Assembly: GCA_030765065.1 (NCBI GenBank)
Contig: CM060984.1
Location: 101,599,488-101,663,487 of the forward strand
Source of the DNA: Deroplatys truncata
Taxonomy: Eukaryota > Arthropoda > Insecta > Mantodea > Mantidae
Direction: 5' to 3'
DNA: 64,000 nucleotides
The notes beneath the pieces are model-generated. The model was not told where the DNA came from and searched no databases. It saw nothing but the letters and a program-made list of their open reading frames with translations. Positions 24,165 through 35,576 of the stretch are shown piece by piece; position 1 is the first letter of the stretch; the number at the start of each line of letters is the position of its first letter. The translations under genes and the position numbers were made by a program.

Positions 24165-24482
24165 GTCCAAATAGAGCGATTTTTTAAGAAAATAAAAAGT
24201 AAAGAATAATTTCCAAGTAAAGGGTAGTTTGAGTTGGGACATTTTCTTGAAAATCTTTGTGTCTTATCTTTGAAAGATACCGAACTTAAATGTCAAGTTT
24301 GGTATTTATTGGACTCTTCGTTTTTTAGTTTTGCTGTTCACCGACACACATAGATGGACATTTTTCTGAAAGTGCTGTTTTTTGTTCAGGGGGCTTCAAA
24401 ACGTGTATTTCTGGTAAAATCTCCGCATCAAACTTTGGCTGGAATATAATATTTCCTCTACTTACTAAAAGTAAGCAGTGGA
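24165..24482 (+). mobile_element. H element, partial copy 5 (3' part)
   Basis: Carries the AAGGGTAGTTTGxGTTGGG, TTTTCTTGAAAATC and GTTTGGTATTTAT blocks of the 3' half. It ends near the degraded terminal hairpin (CTACTTACTAAAAGTAAG). Confidence 0.6.
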
Positions 24483-25620
24483 GACAGTATAAAAGACAAT
24501 ATAAACAACAGGTATAACCAGAAGAAGCAGTGTGCATGAGCTGAGCCAAACAATCGACTTCAGTGAATCTGAGGTGAGTCTAGTTAATCTGTCTCCTGAC
24601 TTTTTCAGAATTGCCCTTTGATGAGAACGAGTAAGTATTCCTCTACAGGTGCCCAGAGGCATGGTAGCCATTAATGTGACTTATTTAATATAAGTTGATG
24701 TCAATTTCATACTTACACTGCCGTTGCATTTTCCTCTCCGTTGTTAATAAATCTGGTTATTACCTTCTCACTCATTTGACATAATTATGAGCACGATATG
24801 GAGGAATAGCGTTAAGTAAGCCTTGGTTATCAACCAGTCGCGGCCTGGTTACAAAATAATTACTGCATCCGAGCACGTGGTAATCATTCGATAATTATTA
24901 TGCCTCCTCCGTGTTCAAACGCATGTTTACGCTTTGAATTTCGTCCGCCATTTGTTTCTGATTAGGTTCAAAACAAACTCTCAGCTTTTAAGATTTTATC
25001 AAGCGTCATGCTTCAATTAATTTGTTATAAAAATAAATGTTATAATTCCAAGCGGTTTGCATTTTTGTTCAGGTAATATAAGATTTTGACTTTGTTATTG
25101 AGCAACATTTTTAAAATTGTTGTATTGCTTCATGTTTCAACATTTTGTGCGTATTGTACAATACGCCGCGGAGGGTGATTTGTTTTTAAACGGAATGTAT
25201 GTAGAAATTACTTTTACTGCGTATCTTTGCAATAACAACCGCATTATTCTTATCGGTTTTATTATGAAATAGGTAATAAATATCACTCGAGCTTATGAGT
25301 TCGATTAATGAGTGTTTTTAAAAAGAATAGCATTTTGATTAATGCAAACATCAGCTTCTTCAAAAGTCTCTTCCAGTTTTATAGTGAAATAAATATAATA
25401 TTTCTGTTAGGACAAATACCATTGTACAGTCTTTATTTCAATTAATGCATTTTCCTTTAGGACAAACATAACATTATTACGGCCTTTATTTGAGTTTTTA
25501 TTAGCATAAATATAAATCTTATGTTACATCTTTTGTAATACTGTTATAAAGTGAAAGGAGTCTTTCTCAATGCTAGAGGAAATTTATGCATTTAACGCGT
25601 TTAAGAATTGCTCGTTTCCA
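24483..25620. other. No gene seen
   Basis: AT-rich sequence without recognisable features. Confidence 0.45.
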
Positions 25621-26461
25621 TTTTTACTTTCTCTGCTACGTATAGTAAGTAGGGGAAGTATTGTAGTCCACCCAAAAATTCGATATCGAGAATTCACCGG
25701 AAATACATGCTTTGAAAATGTCCAATATGTGTGTGTCTGTCTGTGAACAGCAAATTCCAAAACGAAAAGTCGAATCAACAGCAAACATGGTGTTTAAGTT
25801 CAGTGTCTTCCAAAGATACGACAGGAAGATTTTCAAGGAAATCCCCCCACCCCAGATACCCTTTACATGGAAAATGTTTCGAAAATTTTGATTTTTTAAA
25901 AAATGGCTCTAATAATTTTGATTAAAATACCATATATTAAAGATATTTACATGACAAATAAAATGTATATCTTGAATTTCCTGAGAATAGCCTGTAAAGT
26001 CCACTTCATTTGGACGATATTTGGTGTAATCTTGTATAACTGCTAAACGTTAAGCGACAGACGAAAACTTATTACACAAAAAATGTAGAACTATTTAAAA
26101 CACACAATTTATTTACAATAAGTTTTTTGTGGTACAAGCCGTTTCTGAGATAACCGTTACTAAAGGTTCGAATTGTGCATTTCTTGGCCATTCTCTTAAA
26201 GTCCTCTCAACATTCAGTTGTTTCTCACGATTGCATGGAAACATGGAATTTTAAGGCCGGCGTATAGCGTCCGGATCTTAAACATTTGATATTGCTGTTC
26301 CCTTTGTATCTATAACGAAATGTGTAATGTAGCTATTTCTGCAAAGTTTTATTTGGATTAAAACGTAGTAGATATAAAAATAAGCTTGTGTAAGAATAAA
26401 TTGTATACCCACTAATAAACGATAGAGGGTAGAGAAAGTCATGTGAATGTATCACATCAGA
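25621..26461 (-). mobile_element. H element, copy 6 (full)
   Basis: Full-length minus-strand copy of about 841 bp from TTTTTACTTTCTCTGC to CACATCAGA. The microsatellite site is short (GTGTGTGTCTGTCTG). One internal segment (near 26215-26275) resembles the dimer-type copies more than copies 1-3. Confidence 0.7.
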
Positions 26462-26699
26462 ATTTTTTTAAAACTCAGTAATGCATGTCTGAAAATGGGA
26501 CTTAACCGTTGTTCATGACTAATTTAGAAAGAATAGTCTGAAATAAACTACTTTAGAAAGCTTGGTGTAACAATTGTTTCCAGGGCTCGGATTTTGATAA
26601 CCTATGTTTGAAAAGTGACCTATTTAATAATTAAAAAAAAGATAATAAAGGGCCTTAGTGCACAAAAATTTAAATTACTTTATACCTATATGGGTAGAA

Positions 26700-27030
26700 A
26701 GAAGTGCAATACGTGGTTTTGTGGGCTGGATGGTGGAACTTTGGTTTCCGGCCATGGAATGCGTCCGGGTTCGATCCCACCCATGGGGATGCGGATTTTA
26801 AATCCCGGGCATAGAATGGTGCCCACTCAGCATCGTGAAGAAAGTGAAGAGCTGCGGTAGGCAGCGATCCCGGCCACGGAGGCCAACATTGTAGCTGGGG
26901 GATGCGTGATACTGGCCACATCATCTCCCCGTATCGGTTGGATGATCGCCCACCTCTGCCGTGGGTACATGTGTGTGAGGTTGGCAGTCGGGTTTGCAGG
27001 TCAAGGCCCTTCATGGGCTTTAGCGCCACG
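26700..27030 (+). mobile_element. SINE-like repeat G
   Basis: A tRNA-like B-box (GGGTTCGATCCCACC) near 26768 precedes a GC-rich body with GATCCCGGCCACGGAGG and CCCGTATCGGTTGGATG. The GC-rich composition and the head distinguish it from its surroundings. A 119-residue minus-strand frame across it is treated as incidental. Confidence 0.45.
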
Positions 27031-27034
27031 GGAT

Positions 27035-27605
27035 TATTTATTATTCTTGTTATAACTGATATACAAACAGAAAAGGTAGGTATAAGAATGATATAATTTA
27101 GAAATTAATTAAAAATATATATTTGTTCCGTGTTCTTGTGTAGAATCTGAAAAGAAAGTTAAAATTGTTTTGAAGTATCTCTTACAAAACTATAGCATTA
27201 ACTGTTTTGAGTTCTCAGATTATACAAAATTCATTGCGAAAGAAGAGAATTTCATAGCCTTTGACACAGCATAAGGATAAGGACAAAAGCAACCTGACTG
27301 TACGCCCTCATTAACGGGGGGGGGGGGAAGAAAGAAAGCTGACCTCTCTCATTTCTAGTTTGAGACATGGATTCATAACTGTAATTATACCTGCTATCCT
27401 GATAATAGCCGCCCTTTCACTCACAAGCAACCCTTTCCAGATTAACCATTAAATAGGAATGTGATTTGCCCCCTCCCCCAAGAACGCGAGTAGAAAATAT
27501 ACTAAGTTGCACTTTTTCCTCAGTTGAATAGTGAAACTTCTGATGTATGAAAAGTTATCCTTATGTAGAATGTAAATAATATAAAACTCCTGAAACAGGC
27601 AATAT
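27035..27605 (+). mobile_element. Repeat E, partial copy D
   Basis: Aligns by eye with 21650-22270 of copy A: TATATTTGTTCC, TATAGCATTAACT, GAGTTCTCAGATTATAC, ATTCATAACTG, CCTTTCCAGA and ATTAAATAGGA are shared in order. A poly-G tract (about 27307-27318) is present. Confidence 0.55.
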
Positions 27606-27697
27606 AAAAGCAAGAAAATGACACAACAAATACGTAAAATAAAGGAAAAAAAGGCCCTGGAAAGAGAAAATGACATAAAAGAGCAAAAGATGACCTA

Positions 27698-28699
27698 CTC
27701 TGTATTCACTCTTAGGTTGATCCGCGGCAAAACAAACCCACGTGGTCAGTGCACCGTGATGCAACACGGTAGCAATGCGCGCAGGAAAATAGTCCCATGC
27801 TAATCTCTGAATTTTGGAATGAATTTCTCCTTAAATCGTATAATATTGTATACAAATATCTAAGGTTTTATTTAACGCTGATTTATACCGTAAAACAGAG
27901 CTACAAGTCCCATGATGCAATTCGTATGAGTCACCTGACGTCCGGGTAGCGCAGAATATTGTTTACAGTCAGAAACCAGCAGTTGTGTTTAGTATCATGA
28001 AGGACGGTGAATTTGCTCTTGTGTTTTCGTCGAATTACGTAAAGCATTAGCCGCGCAAACCATTGAATAGTGGTGAAAAAACAATAGTGTTGAATCTTTA
28101 TTATAAGTTATGTGAGAAATATCCAACACTTTTCGCGAAAGAAATGGTGAAATTAACTTCTGAGTTCACTGGTGTTTCGAGTACAAGTATAAACAGTGCT
28201 TGTGCAGAAAAATCTGAAACGGCAAAAGTGGTTACACCCGGGGGGGGGGGGAAGCATATGAAATACGCGATGCAAGAATGTAGTGATTTTGAGAAGAATG
28301 CAATTCGCGTTACAGTGCACAATATATTTTTTAAAATGAGCCGCCAACCGTTAGTAAAGTGCCGCTTCCAGAGAGCGAATAAATTAGGTTATCGCATACC
28401 TGTTACTTTAATTTTCGCTTATTTATTTTAGAATTAGCTGTTATTATATGTGCAAACGTTTATTTTGTTGCAACTATCAATCTTATCACCTTTAACCCTT
28501 AACAGAATATGCTAGTCACCGTTTCAGTTGTCAAAATAAGGACTCTGTTCTTTTTTGCACTACGTGCCGCTTGTACTGGCCACATGGTCTGAAAGTGTGA
28601 CAGTATTTCTAGTGCGAATGGCGGAAGGATACATTATAGCGGTGCACTGGTCACCTGGGGTTTGTTTTGACGCGGATCAATCTAAGAGTGAATACAGAG
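27698..28699 (+). mobile_element. Tc1-like transposon, internally deleted, with TA duplication
   Basis: Imperfect terminal inverted repeats of about 60 bp (27698-27755 and 28640-28699) begin CTCTGTATTCACTCTTAG and continue with TTGATCCGCG and CAAAACAAACCC. Each end is flanked by TA (27696-27697, 28700-28701), as in Tc1/mariner elements. At 1,002 bp it is too short for a full transposase and keeps only an N-terminal fragment (28063-28420). Confidence 0.8.
28063..28420 (+). pseudogene. N-terminal helix-turn-helix fragment of a Tc1-like transposase
   Basis: The frame starts MNSGEKTIVLNLYYKLCEKY and reads on through GVSSTSINSACAEKSE and KYAMQECSDFEKNAIRVTVH. This is an arrangement known to me from the N-terminal DNA-binding region of insect IS630/Tc1-type transposases. 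After VHNIFFK the expected continuation FKNEPPTVSKVP appears in the next frame, so a one-base loss in the A-run near 28333 breaks it. A run of 11-12 G (about 28240-28251) disturbs the middle. The catalytic DDE domain is absent. Confidence 0.6.
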
Positions 28700-28824
28700 T
28701 AATAAATATGCGTCTTCTTAATCGAAGACCCATGATAAGAATTTGTGTACACGTTAGCAATACCTATGATGCAATAATTATAAGATAACATGTCATCATA
28801 AAACGGTCCCTGGTTGTTACTACT

Positions 28825-29912
28825 GTCCATTCCAAACCAGAGTGCCTTTCACTGAAAACAAACTCTTTGTATTATCCGCGCGAAACTAGTTCGCAATCCC
28901 CGCCCATAATGTCTGCTTGTTCCCCTTCCACGTACTTGTTGAACACTATTTAATCTATAAAAAGGCGCCCTGCGTGAAAATCATAGTTCAAAATGCAACC
29001 TGAGGTAACAATCGATTTTATAAGTATGCGGCAATGAACATTTTACTTACGTTAATCACAATCCTCGGGCAAAAGTGCAACACCCAAATCCGAATCCTCC
29101 GAAGATGACTCAGCTGCCGTATCAGAATCAGAACTACTCTCCAAAATAATGACAAGCTTATCCAAAATTCCACAACACTGTTGCACTTAAAACAAGCTCC
29201 CACATTTTATCCTCTTCTATGTTGTATTGTCTGTTTATATTCCGTGCTTGCTTTGGTTACACTTCTCACTGAAACGCCTGTAAAATCCGATATTAGTTTC
29301 GTAATATGCAATAATGCAAGTGTCGGGTATTTTTGTAATAGTGAGTTGAAGATGAAGTATTGTTTGTTTTAGCCACTTTTTAAATGTTTCCCGCTTTTGT
29401 GTTTGAACAGTTTATTCGCACTACATGCAGCTTCCTCTGCCATGTGAGCTCAAATACCAACTGACTAAATCACAAGATTTGACCTGAGCTGAGCATATGT
29501 ATGTTAGTGTACTATGAAGGACTGTTCGCTTATCATATTTCCTGTGTTACGCAAAGTTTTATTCGGTACTCAGATAGCACCTCTGGGAATTCATTGCTAC
29601 ATTTCTTGTGTGTGTAAGAGAGTTGGTATTAACAAGCAAGATGCTCTCTGCGTTAGCGCAATAGCAGGCGAAAATCATATTTTGTAATCTCTTAACAGCT
29701 AGTATATATCCATTACCTTTAACGATGAGTTCTTATGATAACAGCAATAAAATGTGCAGTTCTATACCTTTCCTGCTCTAATATTTCATAATACAATACA
29801 TGTATTAAGGAACTACTTACGTTGGCATAAGAGTATATTCTTGGGTTCGTGACAAGCCGAAGCACGTGCTTCTGTTTGCATCAGAGGGAACTCTGGTTTG
29901 GAATGGACATAG
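28825..29912 (-). mobile_element. Second Tc1-like deletion derivative
   Basis: The inverted ends share TGTCCATTCCAAACCAGAGT (28825-28844 and 29893-29912 on the opposite strand). Weaker similarity extends outward (TAAAAC...GTCCCT on both sides), so the true ends may lie up to 35 bp further out. On the minus strand it retains a head-like fragment and an acidic tail of a transposase. Confidence 0.5.
29056..29372 (-). pseudogene. Fused head and acidic tail of a Tc1-like transposase
   Basis: The first part (29250-29372) resembles, in decayed form, the head fragment at 28090-28180: their complementary frames share ETPVxS...SVGYF in the same order. Further along, in one open frame, the minus strand reads ILDKLVIILESSSDSD followed by TAAESSSEDSD and ends VALLPEDCD-stop at about 29056. 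Acidic Ser/Asp tails are common at the C-terminus of this transposase type. The catalytic centre is missing, so head and tail appear joined by an internal deletion. Stops and frame changes make it non-functional. Confidence 0.45.
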
Positions 29913-32028
29913 GGACAGGGTTTTAATGCAAGTGCATATTACATTTTGTTTTTCTCTGCTGTCATAAGATGCTGTAGTTGACTCACGAGAATGACTTTGT
30001 CCTTGAACTTCAAGCGTGCATTGGACTAGGGAGCTTCTTGCCTACGATGCAAATAGTGTAATATCAGCAGTGTAATACAAGTGCAGTTTCAGTATGGTCA
30101 TAATTATATTGTTTTATATGTATGCAGGTTTTACAGGTTTACTTATTGAAAGTATGATCACACTTGTTTTGTTTGATGCGGTAATATAATGTGTTACTGA
30201 TGCTACTTCGCGTAATATTTATTGTTCCGGGAAAGAAAGGATACGTACCTTGGAACAGGGTGTAAAACAATAGCGCGAGAGGGAAGAACAATGCAGCGCC
30301 AACTCAAGTTCGCTTACGTCAACCACAAGATTATAGCTAAACTCCTGAGTCAAACACAGTATGCTCACTTGACATGTGAGTTAATTGCTAAATTTCCAAC
30401 AGTTTAAACAATATTTTATGTTGTATAATGTTTTTGCCTGTTTAATTAGAAAAATATTTCAGCATTTGTAAATTATGCTGCCAATTTACTTGTTTTGCAC
30501 GTATATTGAATCTATAGAAATATGTTTTTATGTTATTCATTTTATCTTCATATTTGATTTAAAAATACGATGTTTCTAAATAATATGTGCCATTGAGTCT
30601 GTCTTGAAACTTGGCAACAATGATGGTAGCTCACACGCAACGCAATAAACAGCTCACATCACATCGGTGAATTCCCGTCTTATCTGGTCGTAGCTGTTTC
30701 CTTACGGTATGAAGATGGCTGTTAAGAAGTTCTTGGAATTGGATTCAAGTGTGGTAGTTATATTTTGCGTAATATTAAATGTAGTTTACATTTTATTCTT
30801 TAGTATCTCTTAACACTTATAAAACTATAACCTACTAATTTACACAAAGGAAAGCAGTTCAAAATATTCAGTCGTTAAAAGTTTTAGAAATTCAATTCCG
30901 AAAATATTCCTGCAGTTTTTTAATCAGTTGAAACTTCAGAACAGTGAATTTAATGTTGCTCGTATATGGTGAAGGCCTTGTTATTGTTTAGTCATGTCAA
31001 AAGTAAAAGTGAGCGACAGAATTGGATTATAGGGGTATATCTTAACTCTTCAATATTAAAGGTAATTTTTGATGAGTTAATAGCTCATATGGTTTCCACA
31101 ATAGTTTTATTCATGGATAGATTACATATAAGTTGCCTTTAACTTTTATGTTATGTCAATAAGATGTCTTAATATTTTTATACGGGCACATTTATGTGCA
31201 TATTATGGAAATATTCACATAAATGCATACATATTATTGGGATTATAGGTGCATAAAATACCCGCTCCTAGTTTATATTATTTTGGACGTGTTCTTTCAC
31301 TCCACCTTTGCTGTACAGCCGGTCTGCTTTACGTTTGTATTTTATCTGCTGGCAGATGGTGTTGCTTACGTATTCCCGTGAATGGGGGAACAAAAGTATT
31401 TCCATCATGTCTGCACGCGCTATCATTTGCATTCATATCATAATAGTGAAATAGTTTATTTGCACTGCTGCAAAGAGTCACAAAAAAGAACAGTCCACAC
31501 GCTGAAACGAGTAAATGAAATGACCACTGGCGACGGCACTGGCTATACAGGCCGCTGTTGTAACTTGTAATGGTGCCAGGTTGTAGACGCGCTTGGAAAG
31601 AAAAATAGCCACGTAAGGACGTAACACTCAAGCGTAATTTGTTTGTTGATTCGAAAGTAAGGATGATTACGGATAAGGATCGCTTCTTCGGTCACGATAA
31701 GCCGTTCCCAGGGTCTTCTCATAGATACGGTTCATTTTCTGCACTCATTCTGCTGAAGAAATCAAAACCTCTATTGCATTCCATAATATGGTGAAAAATA
31801 TGATAGTCAAAGTTCTGCGAGAGTAATGCAGGCTTATTAACCATTTGTCGAAAAGTAAAATTAATAGTTTTTACTAGGTATGTTTGAGATGTTTACCAGT
31901 TGAGCGCGAAAATATAACCTAAATTACTTTAAAAGAAATTAAATTGAGTTTTAGAATTTACAGGCTTAGAATATATATATGGTAAGTTGAAAAAATATAA
32001 AAACACACATAAAATATTTAAATTTCTT
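29913..32028. other. No gene seen
   Basis: AT-rich. Frames at 30222-30407, 31249-31443 and 31329-31631 are short and unrecognised. Confidence 0.4.
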
Positions 32029-32257
32029 AGCTCTTTAACTGCTGTGGTCCTTAGCGTCCCATTCTATATTGGGCGTGAAACACCTGTAATTTTGCTCAGA
32101 GGCCTCTTTATCAGGCTTGAGGTTCTTTTACGTGCCGTAAATCTACGAAACGGGACCACCGGCTTTACTTGCCTTCCGAAGGAAGCCATGCTAAGGATTT
32201 TACGCCCAAAGAAATCCATCGCCCTCCTCCGTGTTTGAACCTGCGACCTCGGCCTAA
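32029..32257 (-). mobile_element. SINE B, copy 2
   Basis: Reverse-orientation copy with GAGGCCTCTTTATCAGGC, CTTTTACGTGCCGTAAAT, GGGACCACCGGCTTTAC and GTTTGAACCTGCGACCTC. The head is truncated. Confidence 0.75.
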
Positions 32258-32926
32258 ATTTTACATTTTGAGCTATAATAAATACTTTTTGAAAGTATCG
32301 CATCCTGGCGCATCACACACGCTTAACTTTCTCTACCAATTACATAATCCCACAAACTCACATAATCCCTTATATATTAAACACTATTCTTATAAAAAGT
32401 GATTCTTCTACTCACGTTACGTTACACGTGATACATTTTTTATTAGAAAATTATAATCTTAAATAAAGCAATATGGTAGGCTTTTCATGGATGGCACGGA
32501 AAACAAAGTAACTTCGCATAACTCAGTTTTTTGTTTATTTGTTAATAATGAACCCATATGTGCATACAGAAGAAAATACCAGGTGCCCCAAACAAGCCGT
32601 CCTTTGCAGTTTTATGTTTCCCCACATACTAGGTGCAAAAGAAGTTGCCGCATCTCTGATGTTCAAAAGGGCAGCGTAGGTACAAAGCGAAAGGTTACTG
32701 AGGTAGTGCTGCTGTTTGCATGTGTTTACATGGCAGTTTCGTACCGATAAGCGTCGCGTGGCCGCCTTCTTGCAGTTCGAGCCAGGTCATTCAGACAAAA
32801 ATTGGTCATTCGCCAGTAACGAACACAGATATGATTACAATGTGTGCAGACACGCACCAAAACGGAGCTGAGGCTCGAAGGCTGCGTTCGGAACATTTTC
32901 AGATGCGGCATCTGTCTTCTGCACAC
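32258..32926. other. No gene seen
   Basis: AT-rich, with frames of 87 and 104 residues lacking recognisable motifs. The second is mostly a microsatellite translation. Confidence 0.45.

Positions 32927-33018
<92 letters not shown>
32927..33018. repeat. (TTA)n microsatellite
   Basis: A perfect trinucleotide array of about 92 bp. It produces spurious poly-Leu and poly-Tyr frames. Confidence 0.95.
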
Positions 33019-33394
33019 TTGCGTACAGGGATAATATTAAGAAATGATTAATCATTCCAGGTAGAACGTGAACCTGAGAGGCCCAATTCGTCCACTAAGG
33101 GACGGTCATGTTTTTGCACATGCTTATTATGAATAATGTTATAATAGAAAATAATTATATTGTAACGCACCTTTAAAGGTACATAAATATAATAAAATAG
33201 AGTTTTGATTAATCTTATTAATTTTATGGCACCAATTGATGGCATATTGTGGTTGCACTGAACGTAGATTAACTATCATAAAACTAAATAACTCAACACG
33301 TGTGCTCCGATTTGTGTCAAGCGACAATCCTGAAAATTTGTTAATGAACGAATTGGTTATTGAATAACCGATAACTTCCCCCCCCACCTCCACA
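33019..33394. other. No gene seen
   Basis: AT-rich sequence with a short poly-C near 33376. Confidence 0.45.
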
Positions 33395-33540
33395 CACGGG
33401 TACTCTCACATTCAAACACTACACCCTAGGCATACAGTGAAATGTTTCTGCTTAAAGCTTTCTGGAGCCCAGCCAGGAATCGAACCCGGGACACCTCTTA
33501 TAACAGGCAGTTTCTCTACCGAGATAGCTCTGGGACAAGT
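33395..33540 (-). mobile_element. SINE with tRNA-like head (D-type, tentative)
   Basis: On the minus strand a clean B-box (GGGTTCGATTCCTGG) and GAGCTATCTCGGTAGAGAAA precede a body with TGTGAGAGTACCCG. Membership in family D is only suggestive. Confidence 0.45.
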
Positions 33541-33609
33541 AATAGTAATTAAAGTGTTCGTTTTCAAACATTGGTCTTTCATTTAGCGGTCTCCTCTCTC
33601 TGTCAGTAT

Positions 33610-33896
33610 GTCGTCCTCCGTGGTGTAGTGGTTACCATGCTAGGCTCTAGTTCCCGAGGTCGCGGGTTCATCCGGCGGAGGAGGATGGATTTTTTCGGGC
33701 GTAAAAATCCTTAGCATGGCTTCCTTCAGAAGGGAAGTAAAGCCGGTGGTCCCGTGTCGTAGATTTACGTCACGTAAAAGAACCTCAAGCCTGATAAAGA
33801 GGCCTCTGAGCAAAATTGCCGATCTTTCACGCCCAATATAGGTAGAATGGCACGCTCTAAGGACCACAACAGTTAAAGAGCGTCCTTAAATAAAAC
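33610..33896 (+). mobile_element. SINE B, copy 3 (complete head)
   Basis: The head is strikingly tRNA-like. TCCTCCG (33614-33620) pairs perfectly with CGGAGGA (33676-33682) as an acceptor stem, and TGGTGTAGTGG (33621-33631) is an A-box. The B-box has lost bases (GCGGGTTCATCC), so the T-arm cannot form and this is not a functional tRNA. The conserved SINE B body and AATAAAA tail follow. Confidence 0.82.
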
Positions 33897-34079
33897 TCAA
33901 TTTAATTTTAATTTCTGTCGATATGGAATCCCCTTTGCAGTTCTGCTTAGGCAAACCTTTTGGCATCCGCATTATCCGATATAAACTAACTTCAACTAAA
34001 AACGGCTTGTGTGGGCCACCTGGTAGAATCATGTAGATGCCACATGACGTTCGGGATACAACGAGAAATACTTCAAAAA

Positions 34080-34215
34080 CAGCTATTGCTACAAAAAATA
34101 TAGTTGACATAAGCAGTGTATTTCAGTGGTGTAGAAAGATTTTGTTTATTGTTTACCAATTATACAAAATTATAGACAATACATTCCCAACGAAGAGGAT
34201 TTCAGCCTAAAGCAG
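34080..34215 (+). mobile_element. H element, short internal fragment
   Basis: Contains decayed versions of the TTTACCAGTTATACAAAAT and GAAGAGGACTTCA-type blocks of the H core, with no ends. Confidence 0.45.
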
Positions 34216-34294
34216 GAGTTACGCGTAATAGTACCAAATCCAAATCTGGATTCTGTCTTCTTCCTTAAAGTATATCCTTACTTGCAAAAAAGAC

Positions 34295-34410
34295 ATGTCG
34301 GGTAAATCTCTTTGTAGGTCTTTAAGCCCTGGGCTCATTTGAACACCCACTAATCACTACCTATCAATTCTCTGCGGATCTTAGATGTTAAAGTTATGTT
34401 AAATTATTTC
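34295..34410 (+). mobile_element. SINE A, copy 5 (3' half)
   Basis: TTTAAGCCCTGGGCTCATTTGAA and the tail-side GTTAAAG block match the A body. No tRNA-like head is present. Confidence 0.5.
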
Positions 34411-34714
34411 TCAAGACAATCTATCCCATTCGAATTTCTTGCTCTCCCCTTGCCATAACTAAAACTCCTGGCGCAGTAGACCCAGCGTCCACAAAGATGG
34501 AGATGGCACGTGGTCAGCATACTTCTCCCGCCCTGTTAATCGCAGTTTGAGACTAAAGCCGTCTTTCTCAAGTAGCTTCTCAATTGCCTGCCCCCTTCCA
34601 TGAGGCTGAGTGCATCCCGTACCAAACCTCCCTAAGGGAAGGAAACCCGATTCAGATACGGTAATGGAATCGCGGGCAGGTGCTGTGTATGTGTCTGAAC
34701 AGCAACCTAAAACC
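34411..34714. other. No gene seen
   Basis: Moderate GC sequence (near 34440-34690) without recognisable features. It is possibly an old SINE body. Confidence 0.4.
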
Positions 34715-35576
34715 TCTGATGTGTTACATTCATCTGGCTTTCTCTACCTCTATCGTTTATTAGTGGGTATACAAATTATTCTTACATAAGCTTATTTGTC
34801 CTTTTTTTTCATTTTAATCGAGAAAAACCTTTGCAGAAACAGCTACATCACGCATTTCGTAAGGCTACAAAGAGACCAGCGATGGTCAAATGTTTAAAAA
34901 CTGAACCCTACATGAATGGCGTTAAAATTCCATATCCTTTCCAATAGAAAACAAGTGGATGTCGACAGGGGTTTAAAGAATGACAAGAGTATTGAACAAT
35001 TCGAACCATTAATAACGTATAGCTTGGAAACGGCTTATGCCTCCAGAAATGTTATTTGAAATAAATTGCGTGTTTTAAAGAGATCTACATTTTTTGTAGT
35101 ACGTTTTCGTCTATGGCTTAACGTTTACCGGTTATACAATATTATATAAAATGCCTGCCGAATAAACAGGACTTCACCAGCTATTCCCAGAAAATTCAAG
35201 ATACACGTTTTATTTGTCATATAAATATCTTTAATGTATGGCATTTTAATCAAAATCATTAGAGCCATTTTTGAGAAAATAAAAAAACTTCGAAATTTTT
35301 TTTTGTAAAGGGTAGTTAGGGTGAGGGAATTTTCTTGAGAATTTTCGTGTTGCATCTTTGGAAGATACTGAACTTAAATACCAAGTATGACATTTATCCG
35401 ACTTTTCGTTTTTAAGTTATGCTGTTAACAGAACATAGATACACATGCGAACCTTTTTCTAAATGTTTTATCCAGGGACCTCAAAACATGCATTTCTGGT
35501 GAAATATCGATATACTTTTTTGTGTGGAATATAATATCTCCTCTACCTACTGTGGACTTTGTAGAGAAAGTAAAAA
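34715..35576 (+). mobile_element. H element, copy 7 (plus-strand half of an inverted dimer)
   Basis: Full-length, from TCTGATGTGTTACATTCA to GTAGAGAAAGTAAAAAC. Its 3' end abuts a minus-strand copy that starts at 35577. Compare the same arrangement at 50172-51669. Confidence 0.7.

Noticed and set aside
32720-33047. Leucine- or tyrosine-rich proteins
   Set aside because: They are produced by the (TTA)n array at 32927-33018.
33610-33685. Functional tRNA gene
   Set aside because: The acceptor stem and A-box are good, but the T-arm has lost bases and the sequence runs directly into a conserved SINE body, so it is a SINE head.
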